A stretch of DNA of 6,060 nucleotides from JBHHYS01 sp046757645 (GCA_046757645.1 JBHHYS010000121.1:1-6060); one strand, 5' to 3'; shown: positions 1 to 5,851, counted from the first letter of the stretch. Translations and numbers: made by a program. Notes: generated by a model not told the origin, from the sequence alone.

Positions 1-1
1 G

Positions 2-1060
2 TTCCGGCAGTTCCGGGTCTTGGCGGTCGGCCTTCGGCTGGTGGGGGCAGCGCTGTATCTCCCCGACCGGGGCCGCCCACGGCCCACGCCGATGGCCGAG
101 CCGGAGGAGTTGAAGGGGCTGGCTTGGCTGCCGGCGGCAGCCGGGTTGGCGGCCGGGGTGGATGTCGCCGAACTGCGCCAGCAGAAGTGGCTGCTGGAAA
201 TGGCCCGCCGCGCCACGGAAGGAGTGCGGGAAGAGTCCGACTACCAAGCTTTCGTCCAGACCACTGGCTTTGACTACCGGCGCGACCTTGACCGCCTCTG
301 GGTCGGCCTCTTCGGGCCCCCCCGGCACCCGCTGGTGGCCGGGGTCGCCGAAGGGCGCTTTGCCTCCGCCCGCATCCGGGACTATGCCCGCCGGCGGGGG
401 GCTCGGCTCGACCACCACCAGGGGATTGAGATCTATTACCTGGCGACCCAGCCGCAGAAGTCCAAGCGGCCAGCGCGCGGTTTTGCTTTTGCCTTTCTCG
501 ACGACACCCATCTGGCTTTCGCCTCCGACGTTGAACGCGTGGCCCTGGTGATTGACTCCTGGTTGGGGAAAGCGCCCTCGGTGGCCTCGGATGAGTCGCG
601 CCGGGCCGAAGTCGAGCGGCTGGCGGCGGGGCGACAGGCGTGGGCAGTGAATGACCTGGAGAAGTGGAAGCCGGCGGTTTTCCGCCAGCAACAGATGCAG
701 CAGACCCTCGAGGACCTGGTGGTGCAACTGGCGGTGGGAATAGGCGTGAGCGAGCAAGGAGTTGAATTGGCCGGCGAGGCGCGCTGCCGCGAGCCCAGAC
801 AAGCCGAGCGCTTGCGCAGCAACCTCAATATTCTCATTCTGGTGGGGCGGGTGGCGCTCGGTCGGCAAGGCGACGAAACCGCGCAGGCACTCGGAGAGGC
901 CCTCAGCAACCTGGAACTTACCCAGGAGGGCGATACCCTGCGCGCCCGCGTGCTTCTGCCGCCGGAAACCCTGGCTCTGCTGTTGCGGCTTCCGCCGGTG
1001 CCGAAGGCTGCCGTAGAGAGTTCTCCCCGGGGACGAGCCGGGAAAGCGCCCCGCAACTGA
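2..1060 (+). CDS. Hypothetical anchored or exported protein, 5' partial
   Basis: The reading frame is open from the first bases of the window and ends at TGA 1058-1060, so the true start probably lies just upstream. In-window start candidates are TTG at 20 and ATG at 92. The first residues (VLAVGLRLVGAALYL) form a modest hydrophobic stretch that could be the end of a signal anchor. They are followed by a Pro/Arg-rich linker and then a soluble domain. Counting from TTG 20, visible landmarks are LPAAAGLAAGVDVAELR (about 38-53), FVQTTGFDYRRDLDRLWVG (about 78-96) and VAEGRF (about 109-114). There is a single cysteine and a basic Arg/Lys tail. From memory, the 'LP-x-VDVA-x-LR ... tGFDyRRDLD' pattern occurs in acidobacterial hypothetical proteins, but no function is known to me. 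The gene converges on the M23 peptidase gene with only 5 bp between the stops. Coding status is well supported; function is not assigned. Confidence 0.8.
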   Translation, partial: FRQFRVLAVGLRLVGAALYLPDRGRPRPTPMAEPEELKGLAWLPAAAGLAAGVDVAELRQQKWLLEMARRATEGVREESDYQAFVQTTGFDYRRDLDRLWVGLFGPPRHPLVAGVAEGRFASARIRDYARRRGARLDHHQGIEIYYLATQPQKSKRPARGFAFAFLDDTHLAFASDVERVALVIDSWLGKAPSVASDESRRAEVERLAAGRQAWAVNDLEKWKPAVFRQQQMQQTLEDLVVQLAVGIGVSEQGVELAGEARCREPRQAERLRSNLNILILVGRVALGRQGDETAQALGEALSNLELTQEGDTLRARVLLPPETLALLLRLPPVPKAAVESSPRGRAGKAPRN

Positions 1061-1065
1061 ACTGA

Positions 1066-1995
1066 CTAGTCGCCGCCGCGCAGGTGAGGGAGCACAGTCC
1101 GCGCGGTGTAGATCCGCCCCGTGCGCAGGAAGCGCCAGGGATTGACCGGGGCGTTGTAGAGGCGAACTTCGTAGTGCAGGTGGGGTCCGGTGGAGCGCCC
1201 CGAACTGCCCACGTAGCCGATGATGTCGCCGCGCTGCACCGCCTGGCCCAGGTAGGCGCGGTAGCCGGAGAGGTGAGCGTACCAGGTGGTGAGGCCGGCG
1301 CCGTGGTCGACCACCACCGCCTGCCCGTAGCCGGTGCGCCGTCCCACCGCCACCACGAAACCGTCAGCGGCGGCGCGCACCTCCCGCCCGTAGCCGGTGG
1401 AGATATCCACGCCGGAGTGGAAGTTCCCTTCTCCATTGAAGGGGTCCATCCGGACACCGAAGCCCGCCGTCAGCCGCCCCCGGACCGGCCACAGCGAAGG
1501 CGTGTACTCCAACTCGGTCCAGTCCTGGCCGGGCAGGGGCCGCACCCCACTGGCGTAGAGGGTAACCGCGGTGGCATAGTGCCGCAGGAAGCGATAGCGC
1601 GCCAGGGTGTCCCGAAACTCGCCGAGGCGCAAGAGCGGTGTCTGCGCGCTTTCCAGGGTGCCAAAGGGAGTCTGGCGCAGGCGAAGCAGGCCGTAACTGA
1701 CCGCGACTTCATTGGCCAGCGTTTCCAGGCTGATGAGGCGCTGGTGTGTCTGGGCGTAGGTGGCTTGCAGGGTGCGATTCTGCTCGCGAAGCTGTTTGCC
1801 CTCGGTGAGAAGCTGGTTGTGGTCGGTGACTCTTAGCAGCAGGTGGGTATAGGAGGCGACCCCGGCCAGGATAGTGCCCCCGCCGACCAGAGCGACCAGC
1901 AAAATGACATGGACGAGGTAGGCGGGAACCTTCAGCTTCCGAAGGCGCCCGCGCGCGTCGTGGACGAAAACCAGCGTGTAAGAGCGCTTCTGCAT
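1066..1995 (-). CDS. Membrane-anchored M23/LytM-type metallopeptidase
   Basis: This is a 309-aa zinc metallopeptidase of the M23 (LytM) family, expected to cleave peptidoglycan cross-bridges or stem peptides in the periplasm. A short basic cytoplasmic N-terminus (1-24) precedes one transmembrane helix (about 26-48). A Gln/Glu/Leu-rich, likely coiled-coil stretch follows (about 58-98), then the C-terminal M23 domain (about 170-290). All signature residues are present: H193 and D197 in FHSGVD, H241 in YAHL, and H272 and H274 in PHLHYE, so the enzyme should be active rather than a degenerate EnvC-like activator. The N-terminal pattern YTLVFVH...RLRKLKVP resembles, from memory, M23 proteins encoded beside bactofilins, but no bactofilin gene is visible here. 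The start at ATG 1995 is supported by the anchor topology. AGGGG lies only 2 nt from the ATG, so the Shine-Dalgarno is poorly spaced. It is convergent with the upstream-coordinate gene and divergent from thiL. Confidence 0.93.
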   Translation of the reverse strand: MQKRSYTLVFVHDARGRLRKLKVPAYLVHVILLVALVGGGTILAGVASYTHLLLRVTDHNQLLTEGKQLREQNRTLQATYAQTHQRLISLETLANEVAVSYGLLRLRQTPFGTLESAQTPLLRLGEFRDTLARYRFLRHYATAVTLYASGVRPLPGQDWTELEYTPSLWPVRGRLTAGFGVRMDPFNGEGNFHSGVDISTGYGREVRAAADGFVVAVGRRTGYGQAVVVDHGAGLTTWYAHLSGYRAYLGQAVQRGDIIGYVGSSGRSTGPHLHYEVRLYNAPVNPWRFLRTGRIYTARTVLPHLRGGD

Positions 1996-2003
1996 CGCCC
2001 CTG

Positions 2004-2009
2004 ATTCTG
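2004..2009 (-). promoter_or_regulatory. Possible -10 box for the M23 gene
   Basis: On the minus strand CAGAAT lies 8 nt upstream of the ATG at 1995 and matches TATAAT at four of six positions. No -35 match is visible 15-19 bp further upstream. If used, transcription would start within a few bases of the ATG. This is weak alone and is listed mainly because the same placement recurs at thiL and the FmdE-like gene. Confidence 0.2.
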
Positions 2010-2171
2010 GTGCTGCGCCGCCACCGCAGGCGCACAGGAAACCGCACCCGACTCACACCGAGAGGTGTAACCCCGATGCAGAAAAGCTGGCGTGTCAGCC
2101 ACTTTTTTACCCCAACCGGGGAAACGGTGTCAAGAAAAATCGGAAATTTTTTCTCCTCCCCCGGCGGGGCT

Positions 2172-2199
2172 TTGCCCGGCGCGGCGCTGGCAGTAGAAT
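2172..2199 (+). promoter_or_regulatory. Candidate thiL promoter with very short leader
   Basis: TTGCCC (2172-2177, four of six matches to TTGACA) is followed by a 16-bp spacer and TAGAAT (2194-2199, five of six matches to TATAAT). A start about 7 nt downstream would fall near 2206, only about 3 nt before the thiL ATG, giving an essentially leaderless transcript. There is no Shine-Dalgarno before the ATG beyond a GAG at 2202-2204, which is consistent with that reading. It is a motif match only. Confidence 0.4.
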
Positions 2200-2208
2200 T
2201 CGAGCCCC

Positions 2209-3192
2209 ATGCGCACTGAAGCCGAGTGGATCGGCTACTTGCAGCAGCGTTTTCCGGCGCGCGGCGAGCTGCGGGTGGGCATTGGCGACGACGCCGCGGT
2301 GCTGGCGGGCGACGCGCGCCGCGACTGGGTGGTTACCACCGACTTCTTGATCGAGGGGGTGCATTTCCTCCGCGGAGCGCAGCCAGGCGGCGCGGTTGGC
2401 TGGAAGGCGCTGGCGCGCTCGCTGAGCGACATCGCTGCTATGGGCGCGCGAGCGCGCTATGCCTTGGTTGCGCTAGCCGTGCCCGGCGCTACGCCGACCG
2501 ACTGGGTGAAAGATTTTTTTGCCGGGGTGAATCGCCTCGCGCGCCGCTACGGGGTCAAACTGGCCGGCGGCGACCTCTCCGCCGCGCCACAGATCGTGGC
2601 CGACGTGCAGGTGCTCGGCGAAGTGGAGAAACGACGGGCAGTGCTCCGCTCAGGAGCGCGTCCCGGCGAGACGCTTTTCGTCAGCGGGACGTTGGGGCGG
2701 TCGCAGTTGGGCTTGGCGGTGCTCCGCCGGCACACCCGCCCGCTGCGGGGTTTGCTCAAGTCGGCGCTGCGCGCGCACTGCTATCCGGAGCCGCGCCTGC
2801 GGCTGGCCCGCGCACTCGTCCGCCGCGGTGGGGTGAGCGCCCTGATTGACCTCAGCGACGGACTTTCCACCGACCTCGCCCACCTGTGCAAGGCCAGCCG
2901 CGTCGGGGCGCGCATTTTTGCCAAGCAGATTCCTGCGGTGCGGTTGCCCCGGACACTGGCGGAGCGCTTCGGCACGAACGGACTCACGCTAGCTCTCGAC
3001 GGCGGCGAAGACTACGAACTGCTTTTCACTCTGCCCAAAGCCCGTGCGGCGCGCCTGCCCAATAAATTGGCGGGGGTGAAGTTGACTCCCATCGGAGAAA
3101 TCACCCCCGGGCGGCGGCTGACCCTGGTGGATGCCGCCGGGCGCGAGCGGCCGCTGCGGCCGCGCGGCTGGGATCACTTCCGCCGCCGCTAG
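2209..3192 (+). CDS. thiL: Thiamine-monophosphate kinase ThiL
   Basis: ThiL phosphorylates thiamine monophosphate with ATP to give thiamine diphosphate, the last step of cofactor synthesis, in the cytoplasm. The 327-aa length is normal for the family, and the PurM/AIR-synthase-like landmarks appear in order. They are GIGDDAAV (24-31), TTDFLIEGVHF (43-53), GWKALARSLSDIAAMGA (64-80), GGDLS (120-124), LIDLSDGLSTDL (212-223) and GGEDYELLFT (265-274). The C-terminal WDHF (321-324) matches the usual aromatic-D-H-F ending. The acidic metal- and phosphate-binding residues in GDD, TTD and GGD are intact. Start ATG 2209 places the first motif at the usual distance and there is no earlier convincing start. 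The gene stands alone: no other thi gene and no TPP riboswitch is visible. It converges on the FmdE-like gene with a 28-bp gap. Confidence 0.97.
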   Translation: MRTEAEWIGYLQQRFPARGELRVGIGDDAAVLAGDARRDWVVTTDFLIEGVHFLRGAQPGGAVGWKALARSLSDIAAMGARARYALVALAVPGATPTDWVKDFFAGVNRLARRYGVKLAGGDLSAAPQIVADVQVLGEVEKRRAVLRSGARPGETLFVSGTLGRSQLGLAVLRRHTRPLRGLLKSALRAHCYPEPRLRLARALVRRGGVSALIDLSDGLSTDLAHLCKASRVGARIFAKQIPAVRLPRTLAERFGTNGLTLALDGGEDYELLFTLPKARAARLPNKLAGVKLTPIGEITPGRRLTLVDAAGRERPLRPRGWDHFRRR

Positions 3193-3220
3193 TTACCCAA
3201 TCAACCAATCAACGAATCAG
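3193..3220. repeat. Short tandem repeat filling a convergent gap
   Basis: CAATCAAC at 3198-3205 is immediately repeated at 3206-3213 and followed by the degenerate copy GAATCAGC at 3214-3221, giving nearly three 8-bp units. The array fills the gap between the thiL TAG (3190-3192) and the stop of the opposing gene (complement of CTA 3221-3223). The last repeat base overlaps that stop. Its A/T-rich composition contrasts with the GC-rich coding ends. No hairpin terminator is present. Confidence 0.75.
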
Positions 3221-3799
3221 CTATTCAACCGGTTCGTAGTAGCGTTCGCCCGCACAGGCGCGGCACAGCACCCGACCGTCGTGGAGGATTTCCCGCTTGA
3301 AGTTGATGCCTTCGCCGCACTCGGCGCAGACCACACGCGGGGCCCTGTAGCCCGGCATCTCTTGCGGCGGCAGCGTGACCCGCACCCATTGGCGGGTGAA
3401 GAGTTCGTCGTCGGGAAGTTGGCGATAGGCGCGGCGCTGGCCCTGCTCATTGTCGAGGTCGGGGAACATCTGGCGCGCCTTCTGCTTCGACTCCTCGCGG
3501 GCCACGATGCGGATGGCGCGGTTGGTCTTGAGGTCAACAAAGGTAGCCGCCACTTTGCCGAAGTCTTTGAACTTCAGGGCCCGCTTGCCCAGACGACAGC
3601 CGGTAACCAGCTGCACGGCGTCGGTAGCGCAGCGGTCGATTTCGACAAAAGTCACCAGGCGCTTGCGCTCCTTGATGGGGTCGTCAATGCCCAGTTCTTT
3701 CAGGCCGAGCAGCGCCAGCCGGATGCCCAGAATCTGCCCCGCACAGGTGTGCCCGTGAGCCACGTTGGCGCGCTCGATGTATTCTTCTAGCGTCTGCAT
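3221..3799 (-). CDS. FmdE-family protein with C-terminal zinc ribbon
   Basis: This 192-aa protein matches the FmdE/FwdE family, named for formylmethanofuran dehydrogenase subunit E but widespread as orphans in bacteria. The N-terminal FmdE domain (about 1-145) has the metal-site motif AHGHTCAG (14-21; H15, H17, C19) and VEIDRCATDAVQLVTGC (52-68; C57, C68). The RALKFKDFGKVA stretch (73-84) follows, as expected for the family. A C4 zinc ribbon closes the protein: CAEC (158-161) and CRAC (179-182). The start ATG 3799 puts HGHTCAG at the family-typical distance. The frame continues upstream to 4246, but that part is low-complexity, lies antisense to the next gene and lacks family features. No fmd/fwd, molybdopterin or methanofuran genes are visible, so the role is unknown; metal or thiol chemistry is plausible. 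There is no Shine-Dalgarno. Confidence 0.9.
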   Translation of the reverse strand: MQTLEEYIERANVAHGHTCAGQILGIRLALLGLKELGIDDPIKERKRLVTFVEIDRCATDAVQLVTGCRLGKRALKFKDFGKVAATFVDLKTNRAIRIVAREESKQKARQMFPDLDNEQGQRRAYRQLPDDELFTRQWVRVTLPPQEMPGYRAPRVVCAECGEGINFKREILHDGRVLCRACAGERYYEPVE

Positions 3800-3810
3800 T
3801 TGATTTTCGT

Positions 3811-3816
3811 ATTCTA
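3811..3816 (-). promoter_or_regulatory. Candidate -10 box of the FmdE-like gene
   Basis: TAGAAT on the minus strand (five of six matches to TATAAT) sits 11 nt before the ATG at 3799. No good -35 lies 16-18 bp upstream; the best sequence there is TTTCTC or TTCTCC. Initiation about 7 nt downstream would leave a leader of about 5 nt, in keeping with the lack of a Shine-Dalgarno. Confidence 0.3.
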
Positions 3817-3867
3817 CCGCCAATACACGGTCGGAGAAAGCCCGTGGCGCATGTGCAGTTAGCGGAA

Positions 3868-3910
3868 GGGTGCACCCGGGCGCGCACCCGACACTTGACT
3901 GAGTGGGTGC
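3868..3910 (+). promoter_or_regulatory. Overlapping, mutually exclusive inverted repeats
   Basis: Three related hexamers occur in a row: GGGTGC (3868-3873), GCACCC (3884-3889) and GGGTGC (3905-3910). The middle arm can pair with either flank. The first pairing has a 10-nt loop containing CCCGGG. The second is reinforced by CACT (3891-3894 region) pairing with AGTG just inside the third arm. The arrangement resembles an attenuator or a tandem operator in the divergent gap between the FmdE-like gene and the gene at 3971. No T-tract follows, so it is not an intrinsic terminator. Function is unproven. Confidence 0.4.
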
Positions 3911-3924
3911 TAGAGGAGTAGGCT
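3895..3924 (+). promoter_or_regulatory. Weak candidate promoter for the gene at 3971
   Basis: TTGACT (3895-3900) matches TTGACA at five of six positions. With an 18-bp spacer the best -10 is TAGGCT (3919-3924), which has only three matches. The -35 lies inside the loop of the second hairpin (3884-3910), so a protein binding there could affect initiation. Confidence is low because of the poor -10. Confidence 0.25.
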
Positions 3925-3970
3925 CCGGGAAAGGTTCGCCCTTACAAATCGAAAAATTTCGGCAAGCGGG

Positions 3971-4846
3971 ATGAGGCCTATGAGACAAAGATACATTCGC
4001 CGAACCCTGCTGGGCCCAGCGGTGCTTTTGGTCCTCTTTTCCCTCAGTGGTGCCCTGGAGGGCAAGGAGCCCAAGCGAAAGCCGGAGGAACTGATCGCAC
4101 GTCACCTGGCGGCCATTGGCGCGGCCGAGGTCCGCGCCGCTACGACCTCCCGCATCGTGCACGGGCAGGTGCACCTGAGCATCCAGCGGGGACTCGGGGG
4201 TCACCTTGAGGGGCCGGCGATTTTCCTCTCCGAGGGGTGGAAGCACTGCTTATTCCTGCGCTTCGGCCATCCTGAATATGAGTCGGAACGGTTCGCTTTT
4301 GATGGCGACACCCCCTACGTGGCTCGATCGCATCCCGGAGACCGCTCCGCCCTGGGCGAGTTTTTCTACGTCCACGACCAGTTGCTGCGCGAGGGGCTTC
4401 TCGGCGGTGTCCTTTCGACAGCTTGGGCGCTCTTGGATATCGAACGCAGGCAGCCCAAGCTGAAGTATGACGGGCTGAAGAAGGTCGAAGGCCGAAAGCT
4501 GCATCAGCTCCGGTATCGGCTGAAGAAGGGTGCCCGGGATGTCAGGATCAATCTCTATTTCGAGCCGGAGACCTTCCGCCATGTTCTGACTGTCTATCGC
4601 GTGTACCTCAGACCCAAAATCGCCACTAGTCCATACCTAACTGCAAGACGACAGCCCACTCGGTTCAAGCTCGAGGAAACATTTAGCAACTTCGGGCAGA
4701 TCGACGGCCTGATACTCCCTGCGCGCTGGCACATCCGCTTCACCATCGATGCGCAAACCACGCAAGTCTGGGAGTGGGAGATGGACTTCCAGCAAATCGC
4801 CCACAACCAGGAGATTGACCCGAACTATTTCGCCATGCGGGACTAG
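3971..4846 (+). CDS. Secreted hypothetical protein, possibly LolA-like
   Basis: This is a 291-aa protein with an N-terminal signal sequence: basic MRPMRQRYIRRT, a hydrophobic core LLGPAVLLVLFSLSG (13-27), and a probable cleavage near residues 28-31. The mature part is soluble, so a periplasmic location is likely. Landmarks are LIARHLAAIGAAEVRAA (41-57), FAFDGD (108-113), LLREGLLGGVLSTAW (138-152), KLKYDGLKKVEGRKLHQLRY (163-182), YFEPETFRHVLTVYR (196-210) and FGQIDGLILPARW (241-253). From memory this pattern is widely shared by acidobacterial hypothetical proteins and is reminiscent of LolA/LppX-type lipoprotein carriers. The fold is inferred, not shown. A second ATG at 3980 has GAGG 3 nt upstream and could be the real start; the signal peptide works from either. 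The gene is divergent from the FmdE-like gene and convergent with the transporter gene. Confidence 0.88.
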   Translation: MRPMRQRYIRRTLLGPAVLLVLFSLSGALEGKEPKRKPEELIARHLAAIGAAEVRAATTSRIVHGQVHLSIQRGLGGHLEGPAIFLSEGWKHCLFLRFGHPEYESERFAFDGDTPYVARSHPGDRSALGEFFYVHDQLLREGLLGGVLSTAWALLDIERRQPKLKYDGLKKVEGRKLHQLRYRLKKGARDVRINLYFEPETFRHVLTVYRVYLRPKIATSPYLTARRQPTRFKLEETFSNFGQIDGLILPARWHIRFTIDAQTTQVWEWEMDFQQIAHNQEIDPNYFAMRD

Positions 4847-5005
4847 GGGCGCCCCCCCGCTCCCGGCGCGTGTGGTTTTCTTCCCGCCATCGCCGTGAGG
4901 CGCACTTGGTGGCTCTCGGCCACGGAGAGGAAGGTTTGCGCGCCCGGGTTTGGCACGAGAGAAGTCCCTACCCTACGCCTACAATGGCCGGGCGGGTAGC
5001 TTTTC
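4847..5005. other. Convergent intergenic region, possible dispersed-repeat remnant
   Basis: This 159-bp gap has no credible gene. GGGGCGCCCC, a 10-bp palindrome, begins at the last stop base (4846-4855). GGCGCG (4865-4870) and CGCGCC (4939-4944) bracket an 80-bp block containing GTGGC-TCTCG-GCCAC (4909-4923) and an alternative pairing CTCTC (4913-4917) with GAGAG (4925-4929). Read on the minus strand, 4921-4950 encodes NPGAQTFLSV, a string I associate with spurious short ORFs derived from dispersed intergenic repeats. No stem with a following T-tract is present for either convergent gene. Confidence 0.4.
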
Positions 5006-5785
5006 CTAGAAGGCGGTGCGGAGGAGCTTGAGGGTGGCGACCAGCAGGACGATGCCCAGGATGCGCCGCAGCCAGAGGCCGCGGAGGCGCTGCGCCCCCA
5101 GGTAGGAGCCCACCAGGCCGCCGGCGAAGGCCGCCCCCACCAGCCAGAGCAGCGCCGACCAATCAACCGACTTGCGCAGCAGGTGGCCGTAGAGCCCGGC
5201 GGCGGAGTTGATCCAGATGAAGGCCGCCGCGGCCGCCGCGGTGCGCTTGGTGTCGGCCCACTTGAGCAGAATCAGCAGCGGGCTCAGGAAAATCCCCCCA
5301 CCCACCCCGATGATGCCGGATAGAAACCCGATCCCGGCGCCCACCGGCAGCGTGATCCACAGCGGCGGCACCCGGATGAACGACTCCTCGTGCCGGGGTG
5401 GCCCCACGGCGAGCAGCCGGTAGGCGGCAAACACCAGCACCGCGGCCAGCAAACCCATGTAAGTGCGCGGCGAGACTCGCGTCAGCCCGCCCAGGAATGC
5501 GAACGGGATGGAGGTCAGCAGAAAGGGCCACAGCAGCCGGAAGGCGAAGTGGCCCGCACGCTGGTAGGAGGTGAAGGAAGTGCCCGCCACCAGCAGGTTG
5601 AGGCAAAGCGCGCTCGGAGCCATCGCGGCCGGCGCCAGCCCGAAAAACGACAGCACCGCCAGGTAGCCCGAAGCTCCTCCGTGGCCCACCGAGGAGTAGG
5701 CCACGGCCACGAAAAACACCAACCCCAGCAGCAAGGCCAGCAGGGCAGGGTCTTGGGGTAGCATAGGCAGGGTATAAAAGCACAT
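5006..5785 (-). CDS. TauE/SafE-family membrane transporter
   Basis: This 259-aa, very hydrophobic polytopic protein (about eight helices) belongs to the TauE/SafE (DUF81) family, whose characterised members export sulfite, sulfoacetate or related organosulfur anions. The internal two-fold repeat of the family is visible: AYSSVGHGGASGYLAVL (29-45) in the first half and GIIGVGGGIFLSPLLI (157-172) in the second. INSAAGLYGHL (192-202) follows the second repeat as expected. A run of six alanines (183-188), encoded by a 9-bp tandem repeat, lies just before it. A soluble loop at about 127-140 separates the halves. The start is ambiguous: ATG 5785 or, seven codons later, ATG 5764. Neither has a Shine-Dalgarno. 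The substrate cannot be told from sequence, and no sulfur-metabolism gene is adjacent. Confidence 0.93.
   Translation of the reverse strand: MCFYTLPMLPQDPALLALLLGLVFFVAVAYSSVGHGGASGYLAVLSFFGLAPAAMAPSALCLNLLVAGTSFTSYQRAGHFAFRLLWPFLLTSIPFAFLGGLTRVSPRTYMGLLAAVLVFAAYRLLAVGPPRHEESFIRVPPLWITLPVGAGIGFLSGIIGVGGGIFLSPLLILLKWADTKRTAAAAAAFIWINSAAGLYGHLLRKSVDWSALLWLVGAAFAGGLVGSYLGAQRLRGLWLRRILGIVLLVATLKLLRTAF
5222..5241 (+). repeat. 9-bp tandem repeat in transporter gene
   Basis: GGCCGCCGC at 5222-5230 is repeated directly at 5231-5239 and followed by GG. It lies inside the TauE/SafE gene and produces most of its six-alanine run (GCG/GCC codons). The unit length keeps the reading frame. Confidence 0.8.
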
Positions 5786-5822
5786 TTTGCGGGGGGTTGC
5801 ACGGGGTCGAGGCGGAAAGGGC

Positions 5823-5851
5823 TTGACAGGCGAATAGTTAACGTATATTAA
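5823..5851 (+). promoter_or_regulatory. Sigma-70-like promoter for the gene at 5882
   Basis: TTGACA (5823-5828) is a perfect -35. At 17 bp spacing lies TATTAA (5846-5851, four of six matches), and TATATT overlaps it at 15 bp spacing. Transcription would start near 5858, giving a leader of about 24 nt. It is the best promoter match in the window. Confidence 0.6.

Larger units (their letters stand above)
1996..2208. other. Divergent intergenic region between M23 gene and thiL
   Basis: This 213-bp spacer contains no credible gene. A 69-codon open frame across it (2010-2219) has no recognisable features and runs into the thiL start. Visible structures are a small perfect hairpin with a GNRA-type loop on the + strand (ACACC 2055-2059, GAGA, GGTGT 2064-2068) and an A/T-only inverted repeat (AGAAAAA 2133-2139 with TTTTTCT 2148-2154). 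There is also CCCC-AACC-GGGG at 2110-2121. The A/T-rich patch at 2101-2154 contrasts with the GC-rich surroundings. I see no TPP riboswitch consensus despite the thiamine gene downstream. Confidence 0.6.

Noticed and set aside
1084..1836. 250-codon open frame opposite the M23 gene
   Set aside because: It is a GC-rich shadow of a gene with complete catalytic motifs; its translation is low-complexity and has no domain.
2133..2180. Intrinsic terminator (A/T inverted repeat with T-run, and GGGC-TTT-GCCC)
   Set aside because: The first stem is all A/T apart from one pair, and the second is 4 bp without a T-tract; no gene on the + strand ends nearby.
1996..2208. TPP riboswitch upstream of thiL
   Set aside because: The conserved CTGAGA and related THI-element sequences are absent, and the likely transcription start leaves no room for a leader.
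2010..2219. Small 69-codon gene before thiL
   Set aside because: No ribosome binding site or plausible protein features, and it runs into the thiL start region.
3131..3790. 219-codon open frame opposite the FmdE-like gene
   Set aside because: It crosses the thiL end, the tandem repeat and the opposing gene; it has no start signal or recognisable motif.
3800..4246. Upstream extension of the FmdE-like frame to an ATG at 4246
   Set aside because: The extra 149 residues have no family features, lie antisense to the start of the secreted protein gene, and the family begins naturally at ATG 3799.
5163..5783. Alternative-frame 206-codon minus-strand ORF overlapping the transporter
   Set aside because: The frame encoding TauE/SafE has both family motifs and membrane helices; the other is Arg/Ala/Gly-rich shadow sequence.
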